Positions 1 to 6,055 of a DNA stretch of 6,055 bases are shown one piece after another. Under the pieces are notes generated by a model that made no database searches, was not told where the DNA came from, and was given only the letters and a program-made list of their open reading frames with translations. Source of the stretch: an uncultured Odoribacter sp. (GTDB lineage: Bacteria > Bacteroidota > Bacteroidia > Bacteroidales > Marinifilaceae). The stretch is taken from NCBI GenBank assembly GCA_934725835.1, contig CAKVCR010000179.1:1-6055 (forward strand), given 5' to 3'. Position 1 is the first letter of the stretch; each line of letters begins with the position of its first letter. The position numbers and the translations under genes were made by a program.

Positions 1-1088
1 TTCAACGAAGCAGTCTTGTCTTCTTCTGTAACATTTTCCAACAATTTCAAACGGAAATCGCCATTAGAATAAAATGTACTATTATTGACTATACGGAACG
101 CTGAGTTTTCTGAACTGTTCAAGCTGAACCAACGGCTCACAACCTTGACATCATTCAACGCAAACAACAACTCATTCGCTTGCTGAACATCCCGACTGGA
201 CTGAGGATTCTTGAACGCAGCCTCTGAAGTAAATTGAAAATATCCCTCCTCCTTTGCTGCAATCACCTGTTCTGCATAAACTGCAGCCTCACTGTTATTA
301 CCGATATAGAAATTCACTCTGGCCAACAATCCTAACACGGCATAATAATTCATATGGTAGCCACGGTAAGACAAGAACAGATCACTGGTCTCTTGCGGAG
401 AATTAAAATGATTGTCCATCACCTTATAGCTATCTTCCTGCACAGGATCTATACCGTTCAACAAATTCTTTGCTGAATCCAAATCTGCAACCACTCTACG
501 GATAATCTCTTCCCCTTTGCGCTGAGCATGGATTTTTTTAGTAAATGAATCTGCATAAGGAATTGTCAACACATCTTTCGCTTTCTCCCATGCCGGAGCA
601 AACATTCTGAATAAATCAAAATGCAGATAAGCACGCAATGCCAATGCCTCGCCTTTTATCAGACGGTATTTATTGCCGTCAAAGAAAGAAGGCTCTTTCC
701 CATTCAATGCCTCCAACAACACATTACAATTAGCAATTGAATTATAGCAATCCAACCAAGCCTGACGCGAATGGTTCAAAAACTGCTCATGCGTATAATT
801 TAACTGAGAAATATAATAATAAGCATGATCCTGATTTTTATAGATGGTATAATACTGACCGACAACATCCATCATACCAAAAGTCATATCCTGACCATAC
901 ATACTTTCCCGGGTCATAGAGGTGTAAATTCCCAATAGGACATGCTCAAATCCCTCCGGATTGGAAAACATCTGTTTTTCGTTCACCTGCGCCTGTGGAG
1001 TAACATCCAGCCAACTGCAACTTGTTGACATACCGCCTATCAGCAGAGCTACAATAATCGATTTATATTTCTGATACAATTGTTTCAT
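1..1088 (-). CDS. SusD/RagB-family outer-membrane lipoprotein, 3' end missing
   Basis: SusD-family proteins are surface lipoproteins that sit as a lid on a SusC barrel and help capture the ligand. The frame is open from the ATG at 1088 to the window edge, giving 362 residues; the family usually has about 450-600, so the C-terminal part is missing. Residues 1-23 form a lipoprotein signal peptide (KQLYQKYK, then a hydrophobic IIVALLIGG core), with the probable lipidated Cys at 24, followed by SWLDVTPQ, a typical SusD start. The lipobox STS-C is loose, as is common in Bacteroidota. Helical TPR-like segments are visible: WLDCYNSIANCNVLLEAL (111-128), GEALALRAYLHFDLFRMF (146-163) and LLARVNFYIGNNSEAAVYAEQVI (254-276), all matching conserved SusD_RagB positions. 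It starts 20 bases after the receptor stop and is surely co-transcribed with it. Family assignment is firm; the ligand is unknown. Confidence 0.93.
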   Translation of the reverse strand, partial: MKQLYQKYKSIIVALLIGGMSTSCSWLDVTPQAQVNEKQMFSNPEGFEHVLLGIYTSMTRESMYGQDMTFGMMDVVGQYYTIYKNQDHAYYYISQLNYTHEQFLNHSRQAWLDCYNSIANCNVLLEALNGKEPSFFDGNKYRLIKGEALALRAYLHFDLFRMFAPAWEKAKDVLTIPYADSFTKKIHAQRKGEEIIRRVVADLDSAKNLLNGIDPVQEDSYKVMDNHFNSPQETSDLFLSYRGYHMNYYAVLGLLARVNFYIGNNSEAAVYAEQVIAAKEEGYFQFTSEAAFKNPQSSRDVQQANELLFALNDVKVVSRWFSLNSSENSAFRIVNNSTFYSNGDFRLKLLENVTEEDKTASL

Positions 1089-1108
1089 AATCTATCTTCA
1101 TTTATTAC

Positions 1109-4100
1109 TTAAAACTGAACCTGAAGTCCAAAATTGAATGTACGGGCAAATGGATAATCCAATCCACGTTCTCTCTTTACAGTTGCCACTCTAAAAAGAT
1201 CTTCCATCATGAAAGTCAATTTCAATCTGTCCATAAAACATTTTTTCAGCATCTCTTTAGAGAAAGTATAAGACAATGATATTGACTTCATCTCTAAAGA
1301 ATTTTCATCTTCCACAAAACGGGAAGTTACCTGTGTAACAGAATTATCTTTAATATTCTTGAAGAAAGCCTTATCTCCCGGTTTTGTCCATCTGTCTGAC
1401 AATACCCGTTTATCCACATTTAGACGTAGATTTGCATTTTCAACCCGATTAACCAAAGTCGAATTATAAATCTGTCCACCGCACTGATACAAGAAATTCA
1501 AACTCAAATTGAATCCTTTATAGTCTCCATTTACCCCAAATGAACCGGACACTTTAGGTTCTGTATCGCCGCACACAAATTTATCCAAAGCATTCCATGT
1601 GTACGTAGTATTCCCGAAACGGTCCAAATAAACCTCCTTACCATTTGCCGGATTGATACCTAACGAACGTACAGCATAAATGGCTGTTGTTGACTGTCCT
1701 TCCTTAAACTGGACTCTCGGTTTTCTGGACTCTTCCGCACTGGATGACTGTTCCTTATCTATATTATCATTATAGCTCTGTAATCCCTGAGAAATCTCCT
1801 TGATAACATTCTTATTGTGAGCAAGGCTCGCATATACACTGACATTCAAATCCTTGGTCCTGACCGGCCATGCTCGTAAAGACAATTCATAACCCTTATT
1901 CTCCAATTTTCCCAAATTGTCCTTATAAGTTTCAAATCCATTAGACAAAGGAAGAGTGATATCTGACAACAAATCTTTGGTCTTCTTGTAATAATAAGTA
2001 GTGCTTAAACTTATCCGGCTATCCAAAAACTGGATTTCAAAATTCGCATCATAACTGGTCGTTGTTTCCCATGACAAATCTTTATTGCCGATACCGACCA
2101 AAGTTGCACCGACACCATTGGCATACCATTGTCCCCTATAATATTGAAACATCGTCTGTGCCTGATACGGTTCAAAAGAAGCCTTGCCCAAAGAACCCAC
2201 GTTAAAAGACAATTTCAAATGATTGACAATAGATTTAGCCGATTCGAAAAAACTCTCGTTATGAATATTCCAACCGATACCGGCAGACCAAAACGGAGCA
2301 ATTCTCTTATCAGAACCGAATTGAGACGAACCGTCCAAACGCCCTGAAACATCTAACATATAGATATTATTCCAAGTATAGTTGATATTCAAAAAAGCCC
2401 CCAACAACCTAGAAACGCCCTCATCTCCTTCTGCTGTCTGCCTTTCAAACTCCTTACCGAATGAAATATAATCCATACTGCCAGAAGGGAAACCTATAAC
2501 ACTATATCCCTCATTCGAAAACTTATCCTGTATCAGGTTACCTCCCAACGCTCCATTCAAAAAATGATTTCCAAACTGACCGCTGTAAGTCAACACCAGA
2601 TTCGCATCCACATTCGAGCTTCGCTGGTCATATACATATGCACGTCCTTTTTTCAACACTCCATTACCTGTCTGATAGTCACTTCCACTATAAACCCCTG
2701 ATCTTGGATCTTTAAACTCTTTGTTATTATCACGGCGTTCTGTATAAGCCACACGCCCCTTCATACGCCAATGGTCATTAATAAACCAATCAATATCAAA
2801 ATTGTCTGCCCACTCCATATAATCCGAAGCAATCTGATTGTTCAATGATGCCTCATACAAAGGATTCTTCAACGGTTGAGAATAAGACATATGAGTGGTA
2901 TATACTTCTTGCAACTTGCCTTCTTCAGTATAGGGAGAATAGTAAGGATTTGCTTCTGCATATTCTCTAAAAGTACCATAAGGAGACTCCTTGGATTTCA
3001 CCTTATCCACAGATAATTTATTGCGGAACAAAAACTTGTCATGCAAATTATAAGACAACACAAAACCCAATCCGATTCGGTCGCGGGCTGATTCTTTCAT
3101 AACACCCGGATTCCCCTGATAACTTAAATCAATACCGTAACGCACTGCTTCATCTCCACCTTCAACATACAACGTATGTCTATGCCCTACAGCAGTACGC
3201 AAAGGCTGAGACAACCAATAGGTATCAATTCCCTGTTGTATATTTTTATATCGCTCTGCATAATCCAAATCCAATAATTGCTGATATTTAGGATCAGAAT
3301 GAACATATCTACCTGCCAATGATTCTGCTTCTAATTTTCCTTTAGCATTCAACAAATGGTAATCTGACAAATCCGGAGCAGCAATCGCCATATTCAAACT
3401 ATAAGATACAGTCAATTCGCCAGCTTTAGGAGCTTTTGTCGTAACAACAACAACACCATTAGCAGCACGAGAACCATAAATAGCAGTTGCAGAAGCATCT
3501 TTCAAAATAGTGACGCTCTCCACACGATCCAAATTCAGGTCAAATATTTTCTCAACACTCACCTCATAACCATCCAAAATAAAAGTAGGCAGGTTGGGGT
3601 CGTTCTTCAAATTCGACTCAGACAAAGCCTCTGTTCCGAAACCTGAATTACCTCGGATACGGAAATTAGGCAGAGAATTAGGATTAGAGCCCAATTCCGT
3701 ATTTTCCTTTAAACGGAATGAAGGATCAAACACCTGCAAAGCTGTCAGTAGATTATTGGAAGAAACCTTAGCCAGTTCATCTTTTGTCACAGCTACCACA
3801 TTACCGGTAAAGCTAGACTTGCTCTTGGTAAAATAACCATTCACAACCACTTCTTCCATCTCTTCAGCTTCCTCCTCCATCACGATAGTCAGTGTCGGCT
3901 CTCCATTATATGCCATCTCTTTCGTCTTCATTCCGACAAATGAAAACACCAAAACCACCGGCTGTCCTTCGGGGATTGACAAGGTAAATTTACCGTCAAT
4001 ATCTGTTGCTGCACCTAAAGTAGTTCCTTTCAACAGCACTGACACTCCCGGCAAAAACTCTCCGGTTTTGTCCTTAACGACACCTTCTATTTTTATCACC

Positions 4101-4480
4101 CCGGGAGCCTGCGACCGATCTGTAATTTTGTTCAGTACAATCACATCATCTATCACTTTCCAAGATAATCCGCTATTTTTCAAGCAAATATTCAACACTT
4201 CTGTGATAGTCTTGTTTGTTCCGGAAATAGACACCTTATCCAAATTTGCAATCATCCAATTATACATAAACGTATAATTGGATGATTGCTCAATCAAATC
4301 GAACACCTCTGTCACCGAAACGTTCTTAACACTTAATGATATTGCTCCCTCTTGCGCCTTGACACCGGCACTAACATGGAGAATACCTACCAATAATAAC
4401 AAACAGGTCAACTTCATCACCCTCAAACTTTTTTTTAGCGTACGATTCCATAGGAAGCGTAATTGTTGTTGTTTTACCAT
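1109..4480 (-). CDS. SusC/RagA-type TonB-dependent receptor with STN signalling domain
   Basis: Outer-membrane importer of 1123 residues, powered by TonB-ExbBD, working with the SusD lipoprotein encoded next. Order of parts: a long basic N-region and signal peptide (1-43, hydrophobic MKLTCLLLLVGIL, cleavage probably after VKAQ); STN (secretin/TonB short N-terminal) domain about 46-118; carboxypeptidase-regulatory-like domain about 129-201 (IEGVVKDKTGEFLPGVSV, TDIDGKFTLSIP); acidic linker 202-210; TonB box around EEVVVNGYF (209-217); plug about 219-352 with the SusC signature LKDASATAIYGSRAANGVVVV (326-346, shown in part); and a 22-strand-type barrel to the terminal Phe (FGLQVQF). The STN domain marks it as a transducer that signals to an anti-sigma factor, and a FecR-type gene lies 17 bases upstream. 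ATG at 4480 is chosen, but Met22 (4417) would leave a normal-length signal peptide and is a possible alternative. The STN-coding part contains a perfect inverted repeat (4248-4289). Substrate unknown. Confidence 0.96.
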   Translation of the reverse strand: MVKQQQLRFLWNRTLKKSLRVMKLTCLLLLVGILHVSAGVKAQEGAISLSVKNVSVTEVFDLIEQSSNYTFMYNWMIANLDKVSISGTNKTITEVLNICLKNSGLSWKVIDDVIVLNKITDRSQAPGVIKIEGVVKDKTGEFLPGVSVLLKGTTLGAATDIDGKFTLSIPEGQPVVLVFSFVGMKTKEMAYNGEPTLTIVMEEEAEEMEEVVVNGYFTKSKSSFTGNVVAVTKDELAKVSSNNLLTALQVFDPSFRLKENTELGSNPNSLPNFRIRGNSGFGTEALSESNLKNDPNLPTFILDGYEVSVEKIFDLNLDRVESVTILKDASATAIYGSRAANGVVVVTTKAPKAGELTVSYSLNMAIAAPDLSDYHLLNAKGKLEAESLAGRYVHSDPKYQQLLDLDYAERYKNIQQGIDTYWLSQPLRTAVGHRHTLYVEGGDEAVRYGIDLSYQGNPGVMKESARDRIGLGFVLSYNLHDKFLFRNKLSVDKVKSKESPYGTFREYAEANPYYSPYTEEGKLQEVYTTHMSYSQPLKNPLYEASLNNQIASDYMEWADNFDIDWFINDHWRMKGRVAYTERRDNNKEFKDPRSGVYSGSDYQTGNGVLKKGRAYVYDQRSSNVDANLVLTYSGQFGNHFLNGALGGNLIQDKFSNEGYSVIGFPSGSMDYISFGKEFERQTAEGDEGVSRLLGAFLNINYTWNNIYMLDVSGRLDGSSQFGSDKRIAPFWSAGIGWNIHNESFFESAKSIVNHLKLSFNVGSLGKASFEPYQAQTMFQYYRGQWYANGVGATLVGIGNKDLSWETTTSYDANFEIQFLDSRISLSTTYYYKKTKDLLSDITLPLSNGFETYKDNLGKLENKGYELSLRAWPVRTKDLNVSVYASLAHNKNVIKEISQGLQSYNDNIDKEQSSSAEESRKPRVQFKEGQSTTAIYAVRSLGINPANGKEVYLDRFGNTTYTWNALDKFVCGDTEPKVSGSFGVNGDYKGFNLSLNFLYQCGGQIYNSTLVNRVENANLRLNVDKRVLSDRWTKPGDKAFFKNIKDNSVTQVTSRFVEDENSLEMKSISLSYTFSKEMLKKCFMDRLKLTFMMEDLFRVATVKRERGLDYPFARTFNFGLQVQF
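4248..4289. repeat. Perfect 18-bp inverted repeat, 6-base spacer, inside the receptor gene
   Basis: Left arm 4248-4265 is GCAATCATCCAATTATAC, the spacer 4266-4271 is ATAAAC, and the right arm 4272-4289 is GTATAATTGGATGATTGC, the exact reverse complement of the left arm. The next outer pair (T4247/T4290) does not match. In the receptor mRNA it would fold as a hairpin at nucleotides 192-233 of the coding sequence, codons 64-78, within the STN domain. Six of 18 pairs are G-C. No U-run follows it on either strand, so it is not an intrinsic terminator. Its function is unknown; it could be an mRNA hairpin, a protein-binding site or the scar of a template-switch mutation. Confidence 0.95.
4429..4436. 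repeat. A8 homopolymer (coding strand) in the receptor signal-peptide region
   Basis: Eight consecutive T on the plus strand give eight A in the receptor coding strand, spanning codons 15-18 (L-K-K-S). Such runs can gain or lose a base by polymerase slippage. A shift here would break the long N-terminal region, but the in-frame Met22 just downstream could still start a receptor with an intact hydrophobic signal core. The run itself is seen directly; any phase-variable role is only inferred, and the Lys-Lys pair may simply be conserved. Confidence 0.6.
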
Positions 4481-4497
4481 TACTAAATTATAATTAA

Positions 4498-5649
4498 TTA
4501 TTTCTCAATAACCCTTATCGTCTTTCCTTCTATCTCAAACCCAACCAATCCTGTCTCCTCCCAAAACTTCAACAGCTTGCTTACGTTGGAATGTTTTTTA
4601 ATATTACCGGTAAAATGCAAATTTTTCACCCTTTCATTCTGGTAGAACACCTCTATGTCATACCATCTCGCCAATATTGTCATAGCATCCTCCAACCGCC
4701 GATTACGAAAAACAAAAATACCGTCCTTCCAAGAGGTGTATTCACGCACGTCCACAGAAGCCACTGCAACATTTCCATTCTCCACCACCCCTTGTTCTCC
4801 AGGCTTCAATTGACAATTACCCTGCCTCATTCCCAATTCTACGGAACCTTCAACCAAAGTCGTAACATTACGCTGATTATATGTATTTACATTAAAGGAA
4901 GTCCCCAATACTTTAACTATACTTTTATCCATTTTGACAACAAACGGCCATTTTTCATTGGGCATCACTTCAAAAAAAGCCTCGCCATGCACCTCCACCG
5001 CTCTTTCGCACTTATCAAATGCTGAAGGGAACACCAAATACGTATCAGCATTCAACCAGACCTTGGTACCGTCAGACAAAACAATCCGGTATTCATCCCC
5101 TCGCGGCACAACAATCCGATTCATTTTAGTCTGCTGACATTCCAGTGTCTGGGCACTAAACGTCAATCCCTCCTTAGCCTCCACAAAATTTCCCCCTTCA
5201 AACTCACCCTGTTTAAAATCTGAAGAATCGCCTAAAACCAAATGTTCTCCATTGGCCAACTCCACCACCACTCGTGTTCCGGCATTTTGTGTTTCAATTT
5301 TTACAGCATCCTCCTGCTCCACTTTTTGATTTTCTCTGCTATGCAACAACCAATAAGTGCCTGCTATAATTGCAAACATTGCAGCACAGCGGATTATATT
5401 TTTCAAAAAGAACTTCTTTTCTTTCTGAAACCCACATTGACGTTTTATCTCAGACCATCCCTTCACCTCATCTACATGCTGAAAATAATCCATCCGTTCT
5501 CGAATTCCTTCTTTTTTTTGAAGACGCTCAATCAAATGCCTGTTTCTGGCATCCTTATCTAACCACTGTTGAAATGCACTCTCTTCATCCTCTGTCAGAG
5601 TATGATTCAGAAATTTTTCAACCAAATATATTTCATATTCAAGATCCAT
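4498..5649 (-). CDS. FecR-family anti-sigma factor (transmembrane)
   Basis: Inner-membrane anti-sigma factor that is expected to hold the upstream-encoded ECF sigma factor and to receive the signal from the receptor STN domain. From the ATG at 5649 it has 383 residues. Order: cytoplasmic sigma-binding part about 1-82 (LVEKFLNHTLTEDEESAFQQWL near the start); a single membrane helix about 84-103 (IIRCAAMFAIIAGTYWLL); a periplasmic FecR domain about 180-274 with the classic VPRGDEYRIVLSDGTKVWLN, VHGEAFFEV, VKVLGTSFNVNTY and TTLVEGSVEL blocks; and a DUF4974-like end about 311-380 (AMTILARWYDIEVFY, LHFTGNI). A longer frame begins at GTG 5676 (9 more residues), but the ATG is preferred because AAAAGGA lies 8 bases before it and the protein then begins MDLEYEIYLVEKFL, as usual for the family. 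It ends 17 bases before the receptor gene, implying co-transcription. Confidence 0.94.
   Translation of the reverse strand: MDLEYEIYLVEKFLNHTLTEDEESAFQQWLDKDARNRHLIERLQKKEGIRERMDYFQHVDEVKGWSEIKRQCGFQKEKKFFLKNIIRCAAMFAIIAGTYWLLHSRENQKVEQEDAVKIETQNAGTRVVVELANGEHLVLGDSSDFKQGEFEGGNFVEAKEGLTFSAQTLECQQTKMNRIVVPRGDEYRIVLSDGTKVWLNADTYLVFPSAFDKCERAVEVHGEAFFEVMPNEKWPFVVKMDKSIVKVLGTSFNVNTYNQRNVTTLVEGSVELGMRQGNCQLKPGEQGVVENGNVAVASVDVREYTSWKDGIFVFRNRRLEDAMTILARWYDIEVFYQNERVKNLHFTGNIKKHSNVSKLLKFWEETGLVGFEIEGKTIRVIEK
5512..5519. repeat. A8 homopolymer (coding strand) early in the anti-sigma gene
   Basis: Eight T on the plus strand form an A8 run in codons 44-46 (Q-K-K) of the anti-sigma factor counted from the ATG at 5649. 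A one-base slip would cut the protein before its membrane helix, leaving at most a short cytoplasmic N-terminal fragment. The run is seen directly; a regulatory meaning is speculative, since A-rich Lys codons are common in moderately AT-rich genomes. Confidence 0.55.
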
Positions 5650-5657
5650 TGCTGTAT

Positions 5658-5664
5658 TCCTTTT
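5658..5664 (-). promoter_or_regulatory. Shine-Dalgarno-like site for the anti-sigma gene
   Basis: Read on the minus strand, AAAAGGA lies 8 bases before the ATG at 5649. It favours that ATG over the upstream GTG at 5676, which would place this purine block inside the coding sequence. The receptor (17-base gap TTAATTATAATTTAGTA) and the SusD gene (20-base gap) lack a comparable G-rich site; A/T-rich leaders of that kind are usual in Bacteroidota. Confidence 0.5.
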
Positions 5665-5722
5665 ACTATAAAACACGACACAGACTCATCAGGACGACAA
5701 GAAAAGAGAAAAAAATCAAAAA

Positions 5723-6055
5723 TTATATTCCACCAAGGAACAAAAACATGAAAAGATGATCGAAATAATCCTTTAAAGTCTTGCGGGCCCGCGCTTTATG
5801 AGTACGTACTGTATTGACAGAAATTTTCAACACCTCTGCAATTTCAGCATTATCCTTTCCGGCCAGATGCAATTCCACCACACGGCGTTGTTCACCCGGC
5901 AAAAGAGCCACTTTTCGCAAAACGATTCTTTGAATTTCCTCTTCTACAACACGATTGGTGAAATCCACTTCATCGACCAACTCGTGGTACGTTTCTCTAA
6001 ATTCAGCCTCCACTTGCCTATCCCGAAGCCAATTCAAACAACGTCTTCTTAAAGC
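5723..6055 (-). CDS. ECF (sigma-70 family) RNA polymerase sigma factor, 5' end missing
   Basis: The frame is open at the window edge and shows the last 110 residues of a protein that is usually about 160-200 long, so region 2 (-10 recognition) is mostly outside. What remains begins ALRRRCLNWLRDRQVEAEF, matching the end of region 2 (the usual N-x-CLNYLR type block). Region 4 follows at about 45-96: LRKVALLPGEQRRVVELHLAGKDNAEIAEVLKISVNTVRTHKARARKTL, given here only as landmarks LPGEQRRV, AEIAEVL and VNTVRTHKARA, the helix-turn-helix that reads the -35 element. The C-terminus ends in a short hydrophobic tail, LFMFLFLGGI. There is no true start codon in the window; the TTG at 6037 is internal. 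It is followed after 73 bases by the FecR-type anti-sigma gene, its probable partner, and most likely directs transcription of this locus. Confidence 0.93.
   Translation of the reverse strand, partial: ALRRRCLNWLRDRQVEAEFRETYHELVDEVDFTNRVVEEEIQRIVLRKVALLPGEQRRVVELHLAGKDNAEIAEVLKISVNTVRTHKARARKTLKDYFDHLFMFLFLGGI

Noticed and set aside
1089..1108. A possible earlier ATG (near 1100) for the SusD gene.
   Set aside because: It is out of frame with the SusD protein; the ATG at 1088 gives a proper lipoprotein signal peptide.
4248..4289. The inverted repeat as an intrinsic terminator, invertible-promoter border or CRISPR-like unit.
   Set aside because: It has no U-run on either strand, only 6 bases between the arms (nothing useful to invert), occurs once in the window and lies inside an intact coding frame.
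4486..4495. AATTATAATT, a 10-base palindrome just before the receptor start.
   Set aside because: In an almost pure A/T spacer such a palindrome is expected by chance and does not extend further.
4591..5025. A 144-residue plus-strand open frame opposite the anti-sigma gene.
   Set aside because: It is antisense to a well-supported FecR-family gene, its protein has no recognisable domain and its composition looks like a frame shadow. The other plus-strand open frames are rejected for the same reason.
5676..5695. CTGATGAG on the minus strand in the sigma/anti-sigma gap resembles the hammerhead ribozyme core.
   Set aside because: No stem II followed by a GAAA block is found downstream, and no flanking stems I and III can be drawn; it is an isolated 8-base match.
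5700..5760. AATTTTTG near the end of the sigma gene looks somewhat like the Bacteroides -7 element TAnnTTTG.
   Set aside because: It has a mismatch in the TA position, and the nearest upstream TTTG is spaced too closely (about 16 bases) for the usual -33/-7 layout.

Overview
The window carries four genes, all read from the minus strand, in the order ECF sigma factor (5' end outside the window) -> FecR-family anti-sigma factor -> SusC-type TonB-dependent receptor with an N-terminal STN signalling domain -> SusD-type surface lipoprotein (3' end outside the window). This arrangement, the SusC/SusD pair and the near absence of Shine-Dalgarno sequences point to a gut-type Bacteroidota (Bacteroides, Parabacteroides, Odoribacter or Butyricimonas-like). 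The species cannot be fixed from the sequence.

Layout, in transcription order: 6055-5723 is the C-terminal 110 residues of the sigma factor, including DNA-binding region 4. 5722-5650 is a 73-base gap with no recognisable terminator and an AGGA-type ribosome site just before the anti-sigma gene. 5649-4498 is the anti-sigma factor, with a cytoplasmic N-terminus, one membrane helix, a periplasmic FecR domain and a DUF4974-like C-terminus. After 17 A/T-rich bases comes the 1123-residue receptor (4480-1109), and after 20 bases the SusD lipoprotein (1088 to beyond base 1). There is no gene-free stretch of 300 bases and I see no RNA gene, insertion sequence or CRISPR array.

By analogy with Fec-type cell-surface signalling, the set reads as a self-regulated outer-membrane uptake unit. 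SusD and SusC capture and import a ligand (usually a glycan, sometimes a peptide or other nutrient). The STN domain of SusC reports ligand binding to the periplasmic part of the anti-sigma factor, which then frees the sigma factor to transcribe the locus. The substrate cannot be told, because any enzymes would lie downstream of base 1.

The most unexpected structure is a perfect 18-bp inverted repeat with a 6-base spacer (4248-4289) inside the STN-coding part of the receptor gene. It is far longer than chance predicts and is not explained by the protein family.
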